Below are positions 17,593 to 26,427 of a DNA stretch of 64,000 nt, piece after piece. The notes under the pieces were generated by a model that did no database searches, had not been told where the DNA came from, and saw only the letters and a program-made list of their open reading frames with translations. The translations under genes were made by a program, and so were the position numbers. The DNA is from JAYOEY01 sp038120295 (GTDB lineage: Bacteria; Pseudomonadota; Alphaproteobacteria; MPNO01; UBA2964): the NCBI GenBank assembly GCA_038120295.1, contig JAYOLL010000016.1, positions 1 to 64,000 on the forward strand, in the 5' to 3' direction. Numbering within the stretch: position 1 is the stretch's first letter; each line of letters begins with the position of its first letter.

Positions 17593-18600
17593 CAGGATGC
17601 CGGCAAGGTCGGGGGGCGCGGCCCCGTTGGTCATGCTCAAGATACCGTCGATCACGACGGAGGAATCGTTGATCCCGCCATGGCGCATCAGATACTGCGC
17701 CTTTTCGACCATCTCGTCCGCCGAAAGGGCTGCCTCCGGGTCTCCGCGGCATTCTTCCCTGACGGTCGCAAGCGAGGTTCCGTCCGCGAAATCGACCTTT
17801 ACCGAAGCGCCCCAGGCAGTGGGATAAGCACTTAGAAAAGGTTCTCCCGGCGATACCTTCACTGTTTCAGCGAGCGCCGCCGCCCTCGCCCGCGCGTCTT
17901 CCCCGAAAGCCGGGAAATCGACCTTGCCCCTCTGGAGGGCCGCCGCTACGCAGTGCTGGATCGAAAATTTCCCTTCGTATTCGCTATTCGCGACCGGCCG
18001 GTCGCAGACATCGACCGCCGCTGAATAGGTTTCGACCTCAACAGCCGATATCTCGCGGTTTTCGATCCGCGCGGCGATATCAAGGGCCGCATCGATCGCA
18101 GGATGTGTGTGGCGACAGGACGGCCAGGGTTTGATCGATGTCAGATGTACCTGCCAGGGCGCATCGGGGTTACGCAGCACCGTGTCCGGATCCGGATCGG
18201 GACAGGCTCCTGCAAAGAAACCGGCGGGGCCTTCAAGGATCGCCGGCGGACCTGTGAAACCAAGCGCCGCCAGCTCAGCGGCGACAACGCCGGCTTCCGC
18301 CGCCCTGCCGGCATGCAGATGCTTACTCATCGCGCCTGTCGCGAGAAATTCCCAAAGCCCGGCAGACTGCGTTCCCGCATTGCCCAGCGCATTCATCGTC
18401 TGATCGTCATCCAGACCCAGAATAGTCGCAGCCACCATTGCAGAGCCATANNNNNNNNNNNNNNNNNNNNNNNNNNNNNNNNNNNNNNNNNNNNNNNNNN
18501 NNNNNNNNNNNNNNNNNNNNNNNNNNNNNNNNNNNNNNNNNNNNNNNNNNTCGTGGATAAGCCGGATCAGGCCCTGGGTAAGTGTCGGCCCATCAGCCAT
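17581..18600 (-). CDS. MmgE/PrpD family protein, interrupted by assembly gap
   Basis: The visible C-terminal 289 residues (from YGSAMVAATILGLDDDQ to the stop) match the MmgE/PrpD family, including GTQSAGLWEF, KPWPSCRHTHPAIDA and PTAWGASVKVDFADG. Before the gap only 16 residues are seen from an ATG at 18600 (MADGPTLTQGLIRLIH), which looks like a family N-terminus. Relatives are about 450 residues, so roughly 130-150 codons are probably missing and the 100 Ns are a placeholder. It follows the amidohydrolase by 8 bases on the same strand. It differs from prpD at 3293-4801; the substrate is unknown. Confidence 0.8.
   Translation of the reverse strand: MADGPTLTQGLIRLIHXXXXXXXXXXXXXXXXXXXXXXXXXXXXXXXXXXYGSAMVAATILGLDDDQTMNALGNAGTQSAGLWEFLATGAMSKHLHAGRAAEAGVVAAELAALGFTGPPAILEGPAGFFAGACPDPDPDTVLRNPDAPWQVHLTSIKPWPSCRHTHPAIDAALDIAARIENREISAVEVETYSAAVDVCDRPVANSEYEGKFSIQHCVAAALQRGKVDFPAFGEDARARAAALAETVKVSPGEPFLSAYPTAWGASVKVDFADGTSLATVREECRGDPEAALSADEMVEKAQYLMRHGGINDSSVVIDGILSMTNGAAPPDLAGILSAR
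18451..18550. other. Assembly gap (100 Ns)
   Basis: A run of exactly 100 undetermined bases, the usual scaffold placeholder, inside the MmgE/PrpD gene. The true length is unknown, and the protein family suggests about 400 bases are missing. Confidence 0.99.
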
Positions 18601-18608
18601 GCGTCCGA

Positions 18609-19838
18609 TCAGGCAGCCTTGTAGTCCGGGAAACGTTCGCTGACATCGAGATTGAACAGATCAATCGCATTTCCGCCCAGGATACGACGTTTCTGCCTTT
18701 CGTCCAGGAATGGCAGGTCGTAAATGACGCTGGGAACATCCATGTCCCAGTGCGGATAATCGGACGCCCACAAGAGCTGCGATTCCGCATTGATCATATC
18801 GAATGTCATTTCGAGCACGTCTGTCCGGTTGGGGACTTCCATCGGCTGCGATGTGTAATACATCTCGCGCATGTACTCACTCGGAAGGCGCTTTAGTGAC
18901 GGCGCCTCGGACCAGCGCATTTTGAAATCGTTATCCAGCCGCTGCATCACCCAGGGAATCCAGGCGAGCCCGGATTCTATCCAGATTGTCTTGAGCTTCG
19001 GAAACCGTTCCGGCATCGCATTGACGATCCAGTTGCACAGATGGACCGTGTTAAACAGCGTGAAGCCCAGCGCATGGGTGACAAGGAACCGGTTGGTGTT
19101 ACCGACGAGAGGGTCATTCCAGTTGTAATTGCTGTGGAAGCCGAGCGGTTTGCCCAGTTCCTCAATCAGGGAATAGGTCTTCATGTAGGCATTGTCGTAG
19201 ATCGGCTTGTAGCGCACCGACACAACCATGAAACCCAGAACATTCGGCTGATCGCCGAAACGTTCAACCGTCCGGTATGCCGCTTCCGGGTCGTTGAACG
19301 GCAAATAAATCATCGTCTGAAGCCGGTTCTGCTTCGGATGGCAGATCTTGTCCAGAAGCCACTGGTTGTATCCGGTCGCCATGGCGACTTCGACTTCCGG
19401 CTGCGGATGAGTCCCTAGCAGAAGCATCGGGGTCGGAAACACGCATCCGTAATCGACGCCCATCGCATCCATCCAGCGGTGACTGAGATGCACGTCGCGG
19501 TGCGTTCCGTCCGCGGGCGTCTGCTCCAGTTTGCGAAGAGGATATCTTGTTATACGGCCGGCAACGTCCTGATAGCCTACGCCCGCCGGCATCATCGGCG
19601 ACTGCACGCCAGTACCGCCAGCGGTATAGACGAGCCCGGCCTGCTTCAGGACCGGATCGTCGAAATATTCAATGATCTCGCGAAGCGACTCGTTTTCATA
19701 ATGATGGCAATCGACATCAACGATCGGAAATTCGGAATACTTCCGCGCATCGCGCTGGCGCGCTGCGTTGGTCAGAAGTTTTTCTGTGTCGAATGATTCG
19801 ATCGATTGCTTATGGATGTCGCTGGTCGCGAGTTCCAT
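18609..19838 (-). CDS. Metal-dependent amidohydrolase (Amidohydro_2)
   Basis: 409 residues, start after AGGAGG. A member of the ACMSD-like Amidohydro_2 family, which contains decarboxylases and hydrolases for aromatic and cyclic acids. Metal-site elements are IVDVDCHHYE near residue 40 (a D-x-H variant), His in LGFHSNYNW and Asp in WASDYPHWDMD. It is a clear paralogue of the protein at 20719-21933: both start with MEL, share EKLLTNAARQRDARK and end with ASDYPHWDMD followed by a domain closing LGGNAI. The paralogues flank a Rieske ferredoxin and a small protein, suggesting a multi-component oxidative step. The substrate is unknown. Confidence 0.88.
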   Translation of the reverse strand: MELATSDIHKQSIESFDTEKLLTNAARQRDARKYSEFPIVDVDCHHYENESLREIIEYFDDPVLKQAGLVYTAGGTGVQSPMMPAGVGYQDVAGRITRYPLRKLEQTPADGTHRDVHLSHRWMDAMGVDYGCVFPTPMLLLGTHPQPEVEVAMATGYNQWLLDKICHPKQNRLQTMIYLPFNDPEAAYRTVERFGDQPNVLGFMVVSVRYKPIYDNAYMKTYSLIEELGKPLGFHSNYNWNDPLVGNTNRFLVTHALGFTLFNTVHLCNWIVNAMPERFPKLKTIWIESGLAWIPWVMQRLDNDFKMRWSEAPSLKRLPSEYMREMYYTSQPMEVPNRTDVLEMTFDMINAESQLLWASDYPHWDMDVPSVIYDLPFLDERQKRRILGGNAIDLFNLDVSERFPDYKAA

Positions 19839-19871
19839 GCGTTCCTCCTGCTAACGATGGTCTGGACAGGA

Positions 19872-20210
19872 TCAGGCGCCGGACCAGGCCTGCCATAGGC
19901 CGAGTTCGAACACCTCGACATTGACCGCGCGCATCATCGACGTACACATGATCATAGCGGCGGTCGCCGGCACGGCCCGCCCCGGCAGGAACGGCGACCA
20001 ACGTTCGCCCAGCTGGAACTTCACCGAATAGAGACGCGACAAAGCGGTCAACCCTTCCTGAACCAGTTCGTCCGGGACCGGCTCTCCTTCGGGAAGCGCC
20101 GCCATTTTTCGTGCGAACTCCCTTATCGCCGCTTCTTCCTCGGCGACATCGGCAATGACCTCGCCACCGTCCGGTAACTCCGCAATTCTTGGATCGTCAG
20201 GCGATGACAT
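19872..20210 (-). CDS. Small conserved-looking protein, unknown function
   Basis: 112 residues from an ATG at 20210 (MSSPDDPRIAELPDGGEV), overlapping the end of the Rieske gene by 14 bases; longer upstream starts run through the Rieske gene and are rejected. Acidic and Ala-rich in the first half (EEEAAIREFARKMAALPEGE), with LSRLYSVKFQLGERWSPFL and a hydrophobic AVPATAAMIMCTSMM later. It ends AVNVEVFELGLWQAWSGA. No family recognised. Its place between Rieske ferredoxin and amidohydrolase suggests an accessory subunit of that enzyme set. Confidence 0.7.
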   Translation of the reverse strand: MSSPDDPRIAELPDGGEVIADVAEEEAAIREFARKMAALPEGEPVPDELVQEGLTALSRLYSVKFQLGERWSPFLPGRAVPATAAMIMCTSMMRAVNVEVFELGLWQAWSGA

Positions 20211-20568
20211 AAACGTCGTCCCCGCGGACCTCAACCTCGTACTTACGCAGTTTCCACTGGGCATCGCCGCAGGCGACCCCGTCGTCCATCCGGAATTCCC
20301 AGCCATGCCAGGGGCAGACGATATGCATCTCGTCGTGGTTGAAGCGCATGCCGTGATAGGTCTTGTCCTCTGCGATTACCTCTTCCACCTTGGCCATCAG
20401 CATCCCTTCGCAGGCCGGTCCGCCCTGATGCGGGCAGAGGTTGGCGTAGGCGTACCACTGATCCTTGATCAGATAGACGCCGACTTCCATCGTATCGCTG
20501 GTCGGGACAATCTTCTTGTCGCCATCCTTGAAATCGGAGGTTTTGCCGACGTGAAATTCCTTAGCCAT
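20197..20568 (-). CDS. Rieske [2Fe-2S] ferredoxin
   Basis: 123 residues from an ATG at 20568 with AGAGGA upstream. The cluster ligands are C45 and H47 (CPHQGG) and C85 and H88 (CPWHG). The size fits a stand-alone Rieske ferredoxin rather than an oxygenase alpha subunit. No large Rieske oxygenase or ferredoxin reductase is nearby. An extra Cys (PACEG) and a long insertion lie between the two ligand pairs. It is cotranscribed with two amidohydrolases, so electron supply to an unidentified oxygenase, or a non-canonical partnership with the amidohydrolases, is inferred. Confidence 0.92.
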   Translation of the reverse strand: MAKEFHVGKTSDFKDGDKKIVPTSDTMEVGVYLIKDQWYAYANLCPHQGGPACEGMLMAKVEEVIAEDKTYHGMRFNHDEMHIVCPWHGWEFRMDDGVACGDAQWKLRKYEVEVRGDDVYVIA

Positions 20569-20667
20569 CTTGATTCCTCTGTTCTCCTTCGCTGCCCGAA
20601 AGTTTCCGCCTGACACTGGCGACTGTCAAACCCGGGGCACGAATTTTGTCTGTTTTTTGCTGAATTA

Positions 20668-20695
20668 CGAAGGCCGGGAAGAGTCCCGGCCTTCG
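20668..20695 (-). terminator. 12-bp hairpin between amidohydrolase and Rieske genes
   Basis: A perfect 12-bp inverted repeat (20668-20679 and 20684-20695) with a 4-base loop lies just downstream of the amidohydrolase ending at 20719. No T-run follows on either side, so it may be a processing or 3'-stabilising hairpin that separates expression of the two genes rather than a full terminator. Confidence 0.55.
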
Positions 20696-20718
20696 CATTG
20701 CGACGTATCGTCGACCGA

Positions 20719-21933
20719 TCAGGCCGCGTTCTTGTGATAGTCCGGATAACGGTCAGAAACATCCATGTTGAAGATCCTGATCGCATTACCGCCAAGAATA
20801 TTGCGTTTGGCCTGCTCATCCAGGAACGGCAGGTCATAGATCGTGCTCGGCAGATCCATATCCCAGTGCGGATAATCGGACGCGTAGAGAAGCTGGGTTT
20901 CGGCGTTAATGAACTTAAACGTCGATTCCAGGAACGAAAGGTCGTTCGGCATCTCCATCGGCTGCGAGGTATAATACATGTCTTTCATGTACTCGCTCGG
21001 CAGCTTCTTGAGGCTCGGGCATTCGGAAACGCGCATCTTGTAGTCATTGTCGAGGCGCTGGCCGAGCCAGGGAACCCATGCCAGACCCGACTCCGTCCAG
21101 ACGACGTCCAGTTTCGGGAATCGCTCGTTCAGCCCATTGGTGATCCAGTTGCACATATGGATCACGTTGTAGAGCGTGAAACCAAGCGCATGCGCCGAGA
21201 TGAACCGGTTCGTCACTGACATCAGCGGATCGTTCCAGTTAAGGCCCGAATGGAAAGTGAGCGGCTTGCCCATCTCTTCGATCAGCGCGTAGGTCTTCAT
21301 GTAGGCGTTGTCATGAATCGGCTTGTAGCGAGGACTGGTCACGACGAAGCCCATGATGCCGGGCGCATCGCCAAAATCGAGGACCGCCTGGTAGGCCGCT
21401 TCCGGCGTATTGAACGGCAGGTAAACGAAGCCCTTGACCCTCGGATCATGCGGCAGGACACGTTCGATGAGCCATTTGGTGTAAGCCCGGGAATAGGCGA
21501 CTTCGAGTTCCGCCTGCGGCATCAATCCTACCGACAGCATGCCGGTCGGGAACAGGCCGATATAGTCGATCCCCATGGCGTCCATAAAGCGGCGCGACAG
21601 GTGAATATCGCGGTGAGTGCCGTCCGCAGGCGTTTCCTCAATCTTGCGCAGCGGGTAACGCATGACCCGACCGCCGATCGGCTGATAGCCGCCGCGACCC
21701 CGGTTCAGGATGTTCGGCGCGGCCGAAGCGAGCTGATGAATGACGTCGTCTTCGATGTATTCGAGGACTTCGTTGAAGGATTCACTCTCGTACTGATGCG
21801 CGTCGGCATCGACGATCGGAAAATCATTGAACTTGCGGGCATCGCGCTGACGCGCCGCATTGGTGAGCAGCTTCTCGGTGTTGAAGCTGTCAACGCTCAT
21901 CTTGTGATAGCGGTCACTTGTCGGTAGTTCCAT
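20719..21933 (-). CDS. Metal-dependent amidohydrolase (Amidohydro_2), paralogue 2
   Basis: 404 residues; start after GGAGAG. Same family as 18609-19838 and alignable end to end: both have EKLLTNAARQRDARK, GTHRD(V/I)HLS, DNAYMKTY and YYTSQPME. Metal-site elements are IVDADAHQYE, LTFHSGLNW and YASDYPHWDMD. It follows the dioxygenase gene at 22022-23119 and precedes the Rieske gene on the same strand. Duplicate ACMSD-like enzymes in one operon may act on related substrates or form a hetero-oligomer. The reaction (decarboxylation or hydrolysis) cannot be fixed. Confidence 0.88.
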   Translation of the reverse strand: MELPTSDRYHKMSVDSFNTEKLLTNAARQRDARKFNDFPIVDADAHQYESESFNEVLEYIEDDVIHQLASAAPNILNRGRGGYQPIGGRVMRYPLRKIEETPADGTHRDIHLSRRFMDAMGIDYIGLFPTGMLSVGLMPQAELEVAYSRAYTKWLIERVLPHDPRVKGFVYLPFNTPEAAYQAVLDFGDAPGIMGFVVTSPRYKPIHDNAYMKTYALIEEMGKPLTFHSGLNWNDPLMSVTNRFISAHALGFTLYNVIHMCNWITNGLNERFPKLDVVWTESGLAWVPWLGQRLDNDYKMRVSECPSLKKLPSEYMKDMYYTSQPMEMPNDLSFLESTFKFINAETQLLYASDYPHWDMDLPSTIYDLPFLDEQAKRNILGGNAIRIFNMDVSDRYPDYHKNAA

Positions 21934-22021
21934 CTCACTCTCCTGTCATGTCCGGTACGGACGTCTTGTCTTGTGGGACTGCTTTGTAAGGGCCTGTATG
22001 TCGCTATTTTACACCAGATTC

Positions 22022-23119
22022 CTATTCCGGATAAAGAGGCGCCCTGAACTCGGTTCCTGGAACGATAATTCCTCCCGCAGGCCGGTCTTCCGGCGCCAGG
22101 TGCCCGTAGCGATTCCGGTAGGCCTGCGAAAGCGGTCGCCCGCCCGGCGTCGCCAGCCATAGGCGCAGCAGGTTCCGGCGTCGCTCCAGCTCGGGATAAT
22201 CCTCGAATTCCGTACGCGAATGCACGGTGACGTGATTGTGCAGAAACTGGATATCGCCCTGTTCGAAATCCATGCCGTAGGACAGGTCGCGCGCCATCTT
22301 GGCAAACAGGTCCAGCGCGTCTTTCAGGGCCTGCGACTGCGGTGGCAGCTCGTCGAACCGGCTGGCGGAACGGATATAGCCGCCCTGCCAGCTGACCGTC
22401 AGATAGCCCGATTCGAAATTGAATACCGGTAGCTGGAACCACGGGTCCTTGCCTTCCGGAATTTCATTGCGCCGGTCGCGATAGATCGGCTCCGCCAGCG
22501 CCGCCGCCAGCTCCGGATGGTTTTTCAGCATCTCGTTATAAATATGCAGAGAGCTGGTCACGGTGCTGAGCCCGCCGGATTTCGCAGGATGCAGGCAAAG
22601 GAGACTTACCACGTCGCAGGAATCGCAATGGAAGGGCAGTTGCTCGTGCGTCTGATAACCGCGGTTATTCGGATTTGCGAGCGTCGTGCCGCCCAGGTCG
22701 GCGACATGACCCAGAAGGTGCCCCTTCGAATTTTGCGATACCGGATCCCCGACATGAAGCCCGATACACCAGAACGCGATAGCCGCCTGAAGCCTGGAAT
22801 AGCGCTCGACCGGAACGCCGCGCACGACGGCGAGGCCGCGACCGTCAATTATATCGTCAGCGACAGCGTCAAGCTTCGGACCGAGCGTGGGCATGTTGAA
22901 ATCGTCTCGCCTTATCTCGAGAACGTTCTCGATTTTCGGCTCAAGCTCGGCGATGACAGCGTCGAGGTCAGCAATATCTGCGCCTGTCAGCGGATGGACC
23001 CAGCTCTGATCGGCGGCAAGATCTTCAGCGGTCCAGACTGCAGGATCGACAACCTGTTTAAGCGGTTCAGCCGCTTCGCGCAGCCGCGATACGTCTTTGA
23101 GGATTTCAGCATTTGCCAT
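22022..23119 (-). CDS. TauD/TfdA family dioxygenase
   Basis: 365 residues, longer than typical TauD, with about 90 extra N-terminal residues before the catalytic domain. Iron ligands H164 and D166 are in PFHCDSCD. The distal His and 2-oxoglutarate Arg are in HNHVTVHSRTEFEDYPEL followed by RRRNLLRLWL. It heads the minus-strand group that continues into amidohydrolases and Rieske, 88 bases before the next gene. It differs from the dioxygenase at 9062-10033. A Fe(II)/2-oxoglutarate oxygenation followed by amidohydrolase-type cleavage is a reasonable inference; the substrate is unknown. Confidence 0.88.
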   Translation of the reverse strand: MANAEILKDVSRLREAAEPLKQVVDPAVWTAEDLAADQSWVHPLTGADIADLDAVIAELEPKIENVLEIRRDDFNMPTLGPKLDAVADDIIDGRGLAVVRGVPVERYSRLQAAIAFWCIGLHVGDPVSQNSKGHLLGHVADLGGTTLANPNNRGYQTHEQLPFHCDSCDVVSLLCLHPAKSGGLSTVTSSLHIYNEMLKNHPELAAALAEPIYRDRRNEIPEGKDPWFQLPVFNFESGYLTVSWQGGYIRSASRFDELPPQSQALKDALDLFAKMARDLSYGMDFEQGDIQFLHNHVTVHSRTEFEDYPELERRRNLLRLWLATPGGRPLSQAYRNRYGHLAPEDRPAGGIIVPGTEFRAPLYPE

Positions 23120-23283
23120 GGCGTAATTCTATACCCCTAACGACGGCATGAAAATAGCCTGATGATTGCGAAAAGCGTCCGCCATCTATCGACAACGTCG
23201 TATACTGACACTAACATTTCCCGCCTTTTCCGAAAAACCCGAAAATTGGGACCGGTCGGGAATGAGCTGGGAGAACTGGGTTC

Positions 23284-24351
23284 ATGACGTTCCTGACAAA
23301 TCACGAAATCATCAAGCATGCGCGCCGCAATGCAACCGGCCCGGTCTGGGATTATGTGTGCGGCGGCAGCGAGAGCGAGACCGCAATGCGCCGGAATCGC
23401 CAGGCGCTCGATTCGATCGCTCTGAGGCCCCGCGTGCTTCGGGATATCTCCGAGATTGATTATTCGACGACGATACTGGGAAAGGAGTCCCGCCTGCCCC
23501 TTTTCCTTGCGCCAGTTGCGTCTCTCCAGCTGATCCACCCGGAAGGCGCAAAAGCCGCCGACGATGCGGCGGAAGAGTTCGGTATCGTCAACATGCTGAG
23601 TGGCCACACCCAACCGCATTACAACGATATCGGGGCGAACAGCCCGCACGCGAAGATCTATCAGATATATGTTCGGGGCGATGATAACTGGATCGAGGAA
23701 TTGCTCACGGGTGTAAAGAAAGCCGGATTTTTTGCTCTCACCGTTACTGTGGATGCAGCCGTTTACAGCAACCGCGAACGCCAGATGATGCATGGCTGGA
23801 TTCCGCCGACCCGCCGCAATGCGGCCGGCCGAGAGTATCTCGCGGGGCTCGACTGGGATACGTGGGACCGGATGGCGGAAATCTGGGACGGTCCGATGAT
23901 CCTCAAGGGCGTCAGTACAGCAGCGGATGCAAAGCTCGCCGTTGAACACGGCGCGGCAGCAATCTACGTCTCCAACCATGGCGGACGGCAGCTCGATTAC
24001 GACCGGGCGACCATCGACGTCCTGCCCCGCGTCGTCGAAGCCGTCGATGGCAGGGCCGAAGTCTATGTCGATGGCGGGTTCGTGCGCGGCACAGACATCG
24101 TCAAGGCTCTCGCGCTCGGCGCCAACGCAGTAGGCATCGGCAAGCTACAGGCCTGGGCTCTCGGCGCCGGCGGCAAGGACGCCATCCTCGACTCCCTGAC
24201 AATCCTCGAAGACGAAATAAAGATCGCCATGGGCCTTCTTGGCGTCAGGTCGCTGTCGGAATTGACGCCGTCCTGTCTTGCAAAATCCCGCCCCGTTGCA
24301 CCCGCTCATGAAATGAGCGCGTTTCCGCATCTCGGCGGCCAGATCGTCTGA
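23284..24351 (+). CDS. FMN-dependent alpha-hydroxy-acid oxidase/dehydrogenase 1
   Basis: A 355-residue TIM-barrel flavoprotein of the glycolate oxidase/lactate/mandelate dehydrogenase family. The active-site His232 and Arg235 lie in SNHGGRQLD, with Tyr in YQIYVRG and flavin-contacting Lys208 in MILKGV. It should oxidise an alpha-hydroxy acid to the 2-oxo acid. GGGAGAA precedes the ATG. A close paralogue follows after 26 bases and a third lies at 36358-37446. No membrane-anchoring insertion is seen in loop 4, so a soluble oxidase is likely. Confidence 0.9.
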   Translation: MTFLTNHEIIKHARRNATGPVWDYVCGGSESETAMRRNRQALDSIALRPRVLRDISEIDYSTTILGKESRLPLFLAPVASLQLIHPEGAKAADDAAEEFGIVNMLSGHTQPHYNDIGANSPHAKIYQIYVRGDDNWIEELLTGVKKAGFFALTVTVDAAVYSNRERQMMHGWIPPTRRNAAGREYLAGLDWDTWDRMAEIWDGPMILKGVSTAADAKLAVEHGAAAIYVSNHGGRQLDYDRATIDVLPRVVEAVDGRAEVYVDGGFVRGTDIVKALALGANAVGIGKLQAWALGAGGKDAILDSLTILEDEIKIAMGLLGVRSLSELTPSCLAKSRPVAPAHEMSAFPHLGGQIV

Positions 24352-24377
24352 ACAAACTTCCAGTATCGGAGAAGCAA

Positions 24378-25451
24378 ATGAGTGACGAAGTCCTGTTTCA
24401 CACAGCCCATGACATGATCCTCATGGCGCGCCGGAACATGGTCCAGGATGCCTGGGATTATGTATGCGGCGCGGCCGAAAGCGAGACGAGCCTGAGGCGC
24501 AATCGTATGGCTATCGACAGTCTCGCGCTGCGCCCGCGCGTCTGCCGCGACGTAAGCGAGATCGATACCTCCTGCGAGATGCAGGGTGTGAAGATGCGGA
24601 TACCGGTTTTTCTGGCCCCGATGGGTTCAATCCAGAACTTCTCTCCCAACGGAGCGCTCGACGTCGATACGGCCGCGGAAGAATTCGGCGTTCAGAATTT
24701 CATTTCGACGGTGACCCAGCCGGAGCTCGAGGTCATTGGCGACAACACGCCGCATCCAAAGAATTTTCAGATTTACGTCCGTGGCGACGACAACTGGATC
24801 AAGGACCTGATCAAGCGGGTCAAGGCATCGAACTACAACCAGGTGACGCTGACGGTCGATTCCGCGTTCTACGGAAACCGCGAGCGCCTGAGTCCGACCC
24901 AGCTGGCCCTGCGCCGGGTGGCATCGCGTGACTGGCAGAAGAAGATCACCTGGGACACGGTAAAGATGGTCAAGGACGAAATCGACGGCCGTCCCTTCTT
25001 CCTGAAGGGCATACAGACCGGAGAGGACGCCGCTATCGCCGTCGAACACGGCGTCGACGCGATCTACATATCGAATCATGGCGGGCGCCAGCTCGATCAT
25101 GTGCTCGGCAACATGGATATGCTTCCAGAAATCGTGGAGGCTGTGGACGGTAAGGCCAGCATCGTAATCGACGGAGGGTTTACCCGCGGGACCGACATCA
25201 TCAAGGCGCTGGCGCTGGGCGCCGACGCGGTCGGCATCGGTCGTCTGCAGGCATGGGCACTCGGCGCTGCAGGGGCGCCGGGCCTGGTTCATTGCCTGAC
25301 CCTCCTGGAACGGGAGATCACCACCTGCATGGGTCTGATCGGCGTGACCAGCCTCGACCAGCTGGATTCAAGCTACGTGACCAAGGCCCCCTGGGTCCGG
25401 TTGCCGCACGAACACAGCGCATTCCCGCATGTAAACGGACCGATCCCCTGA
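24378..25451 (+). CDS. FMN-dependent alpha-hydroxy-acid oxidase/dehydrogenase 2
   Basis: 357 residues, paralogue of the preceding gene with the same landmarks: WDYVCG, SETSLRRNR, FQIYVRGDDNWI, FFLKGIQTGEDA, SNHGGRQLD and DGGFTRGTDI. Its substrate-facing loop (residues about 165-185) differs from copy 1, suggesting a different substrate range. GGAGAA precedes the ATG. A strong terminator follows 20 bases after the stop, so the two oxidases form a bicistronic unit. The adjacent array of ThDP enzymes suggests their 2-oxo acid products are decarboxylated or cleaved. Confidence 0.9.
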   Translation: MSDEVLFHTAHDMILMARRNMVQDAWDYVCGAAESETSLRRNRMAIDSLALRPRVCRDVSEIDTSCEMQGVKMRIPVFLAPMGSIQNFSPNGALDVDTAAEEFGVQNFISTVTQPELEVIGDNTPHPKNFQIYVRGDDNWIKDLIKRVKASNYNQVTLTVDSAFYGNRERLSPTQLALRRVASRDWQKKITWDTVKMVKDEIDGRPFFLKGIQTGEDAAIAVEHGVDAIYISNHGGRQLDHVLGNMDMLPEIVEAVDGKASIVIDGGFTRGTDIIKALALGADAVGIGRLQAWALGAAGAPGLVHCLTLLEREITTCMGLIGVTSLDQLDSSYVTKAPWVRLPHEHSAFPHVNGPIP

Positions 25452-25471
25452 TCGGAAGACAGGCAGTTAAG

Positions 25472-25502
25472 AAAAAGGGCGGGACCGGTTCCCGCCCTTT
25501 TT
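25472..25502. terminator. Strong bidirectional terminator
   Basis: A 13-bp inverted repeat (25472-25484 with 25490-25502) with a 5-base loop, GC core and A/T-run edges lies between the convergent ends of the second FMN oxidase and the alpha/beta hydrolase. It can serve both strands. Confidence 0.9.
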
Positions 25503-25503
25503 A

Positions 25504-26421
25504 TTATCGATCGTTGCCAACCGTCGCGCGCCTGAGAAATTCCAGAACCGGCGGCATCAGGCCTGTAGAGAGCGGCAGCATCGGTTTGAAATAGGTGGCG
25601 TAATTCTCTTCCCTGTCGGATGGCGCGGTTTTGAGAACATGATTCATGCCGTCGATTTTTACCAGCCGGATACTGTCCCGTGCCGCTTTCAGCCTCTCCG
25701 CATCTTTCATCGAGGTCTGGAAATCGGTCGTGCCCTGAATGACGAGTGTCGGAACGGAAACGTTGCCAAGCGCCGTCGCCGGATCGTAAGCAAACCATGA
25801 AATAAGATAGGGCTGGATCGCCGGTCGGTATGGCCCGAGAAGCTCCGGCGAGACGGTATCGACAATCCTTCCCTCCTCCATCGCGCGCAACAGAGCGTGC
25901 GTTTCCGACAGAAAGGGTTCCGGCAAATCAACGCCGGGCTCCGCGATCTGGCGCCTTAAAACATCTGCGGCCGGAAATCCCGCTCCTGAGATCAGAACCA
26001 GCGCCCCGGGCCGAAACCGTTCTGCCGCGAGCGTAACGACCAGCGCGCCTTCGCTGTGCCCCAGAAGAGAAACATATCTGACCCGGGGGAGCGCTTTCAG
26101 AAACTTTGCCCAGCGAACCGCATCATCGACGAATGTTTCGAAGCGAAGAGCTTCCTCCCGCCCCATGGCCGGCCGGCTTTCGCCAATGCCCCGCTTGTCA
26201 GTGCGGATCGAGGCGAATCCGTATTCCGCCAGCGCATGCGCCAGCATCTTCAGCGAATTGTTGTTTAGACCGCCCGGAGAGTTTCCGTCACGGTCGGTCG
26301 GACCGGATCCGGACCAGATAAGGATCGCGTCGAAACGGCCTTCGGCTTCGGGAAGGGTAAGCGTCCCAAACAGACGCCCGCTTCCCTCCCCGATCGAAAC
26401 AGGGCGTTCGGCAACGCCCAT
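25504..26421 (-). CDS. Alpha/beta hydrolase
   Basis: 305 residues with the classic fold. WSGSGPTDRDG forms the oxyanion region near residue 35, RTDKRGIGES follows, the nucleophile elbow is LGHSEG, the acid is likely Asp in GTTDFQT and the catalytic His is in DGMNHVLK. The pattern is that of serine aminopeptidase-like or BAAT-like esterases; the substrate is unknown. It begins seven bases after the molybdenum hydroxylase stop on the same strand, suggesting cotranscription, and ends at the bidirectional terminator. Confidence 0.87.
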   Translation of the reverse strand: MGVAERPVSIGEGSGRLFGTLTLPEAEGRFDAILIWSGSGPTDRDGNSPGGLNNNSLKMLAHALAEYGFASIRTDKRGIGESRPAMGREEALRFETFVDDAVRWAKFLKALPRVRYVSLLGHSEGALVVTLAAERFRPGALVLISGAGFPAADVLRRQIAEPGVDLPEPFLSETHALLRAMEEGRIVDTVSPELLGPYRPAIQPYLISWFAYDPATALGNVSVPTLVIQGTTDFQTSMKDAERLKAARDSIRLVKIDGMNHVLKTAPSDREENYATYFKPMLPLSTGLMPPVLEFLRRATVGNDR

Positions 26422-26427
26422 CCCGAA

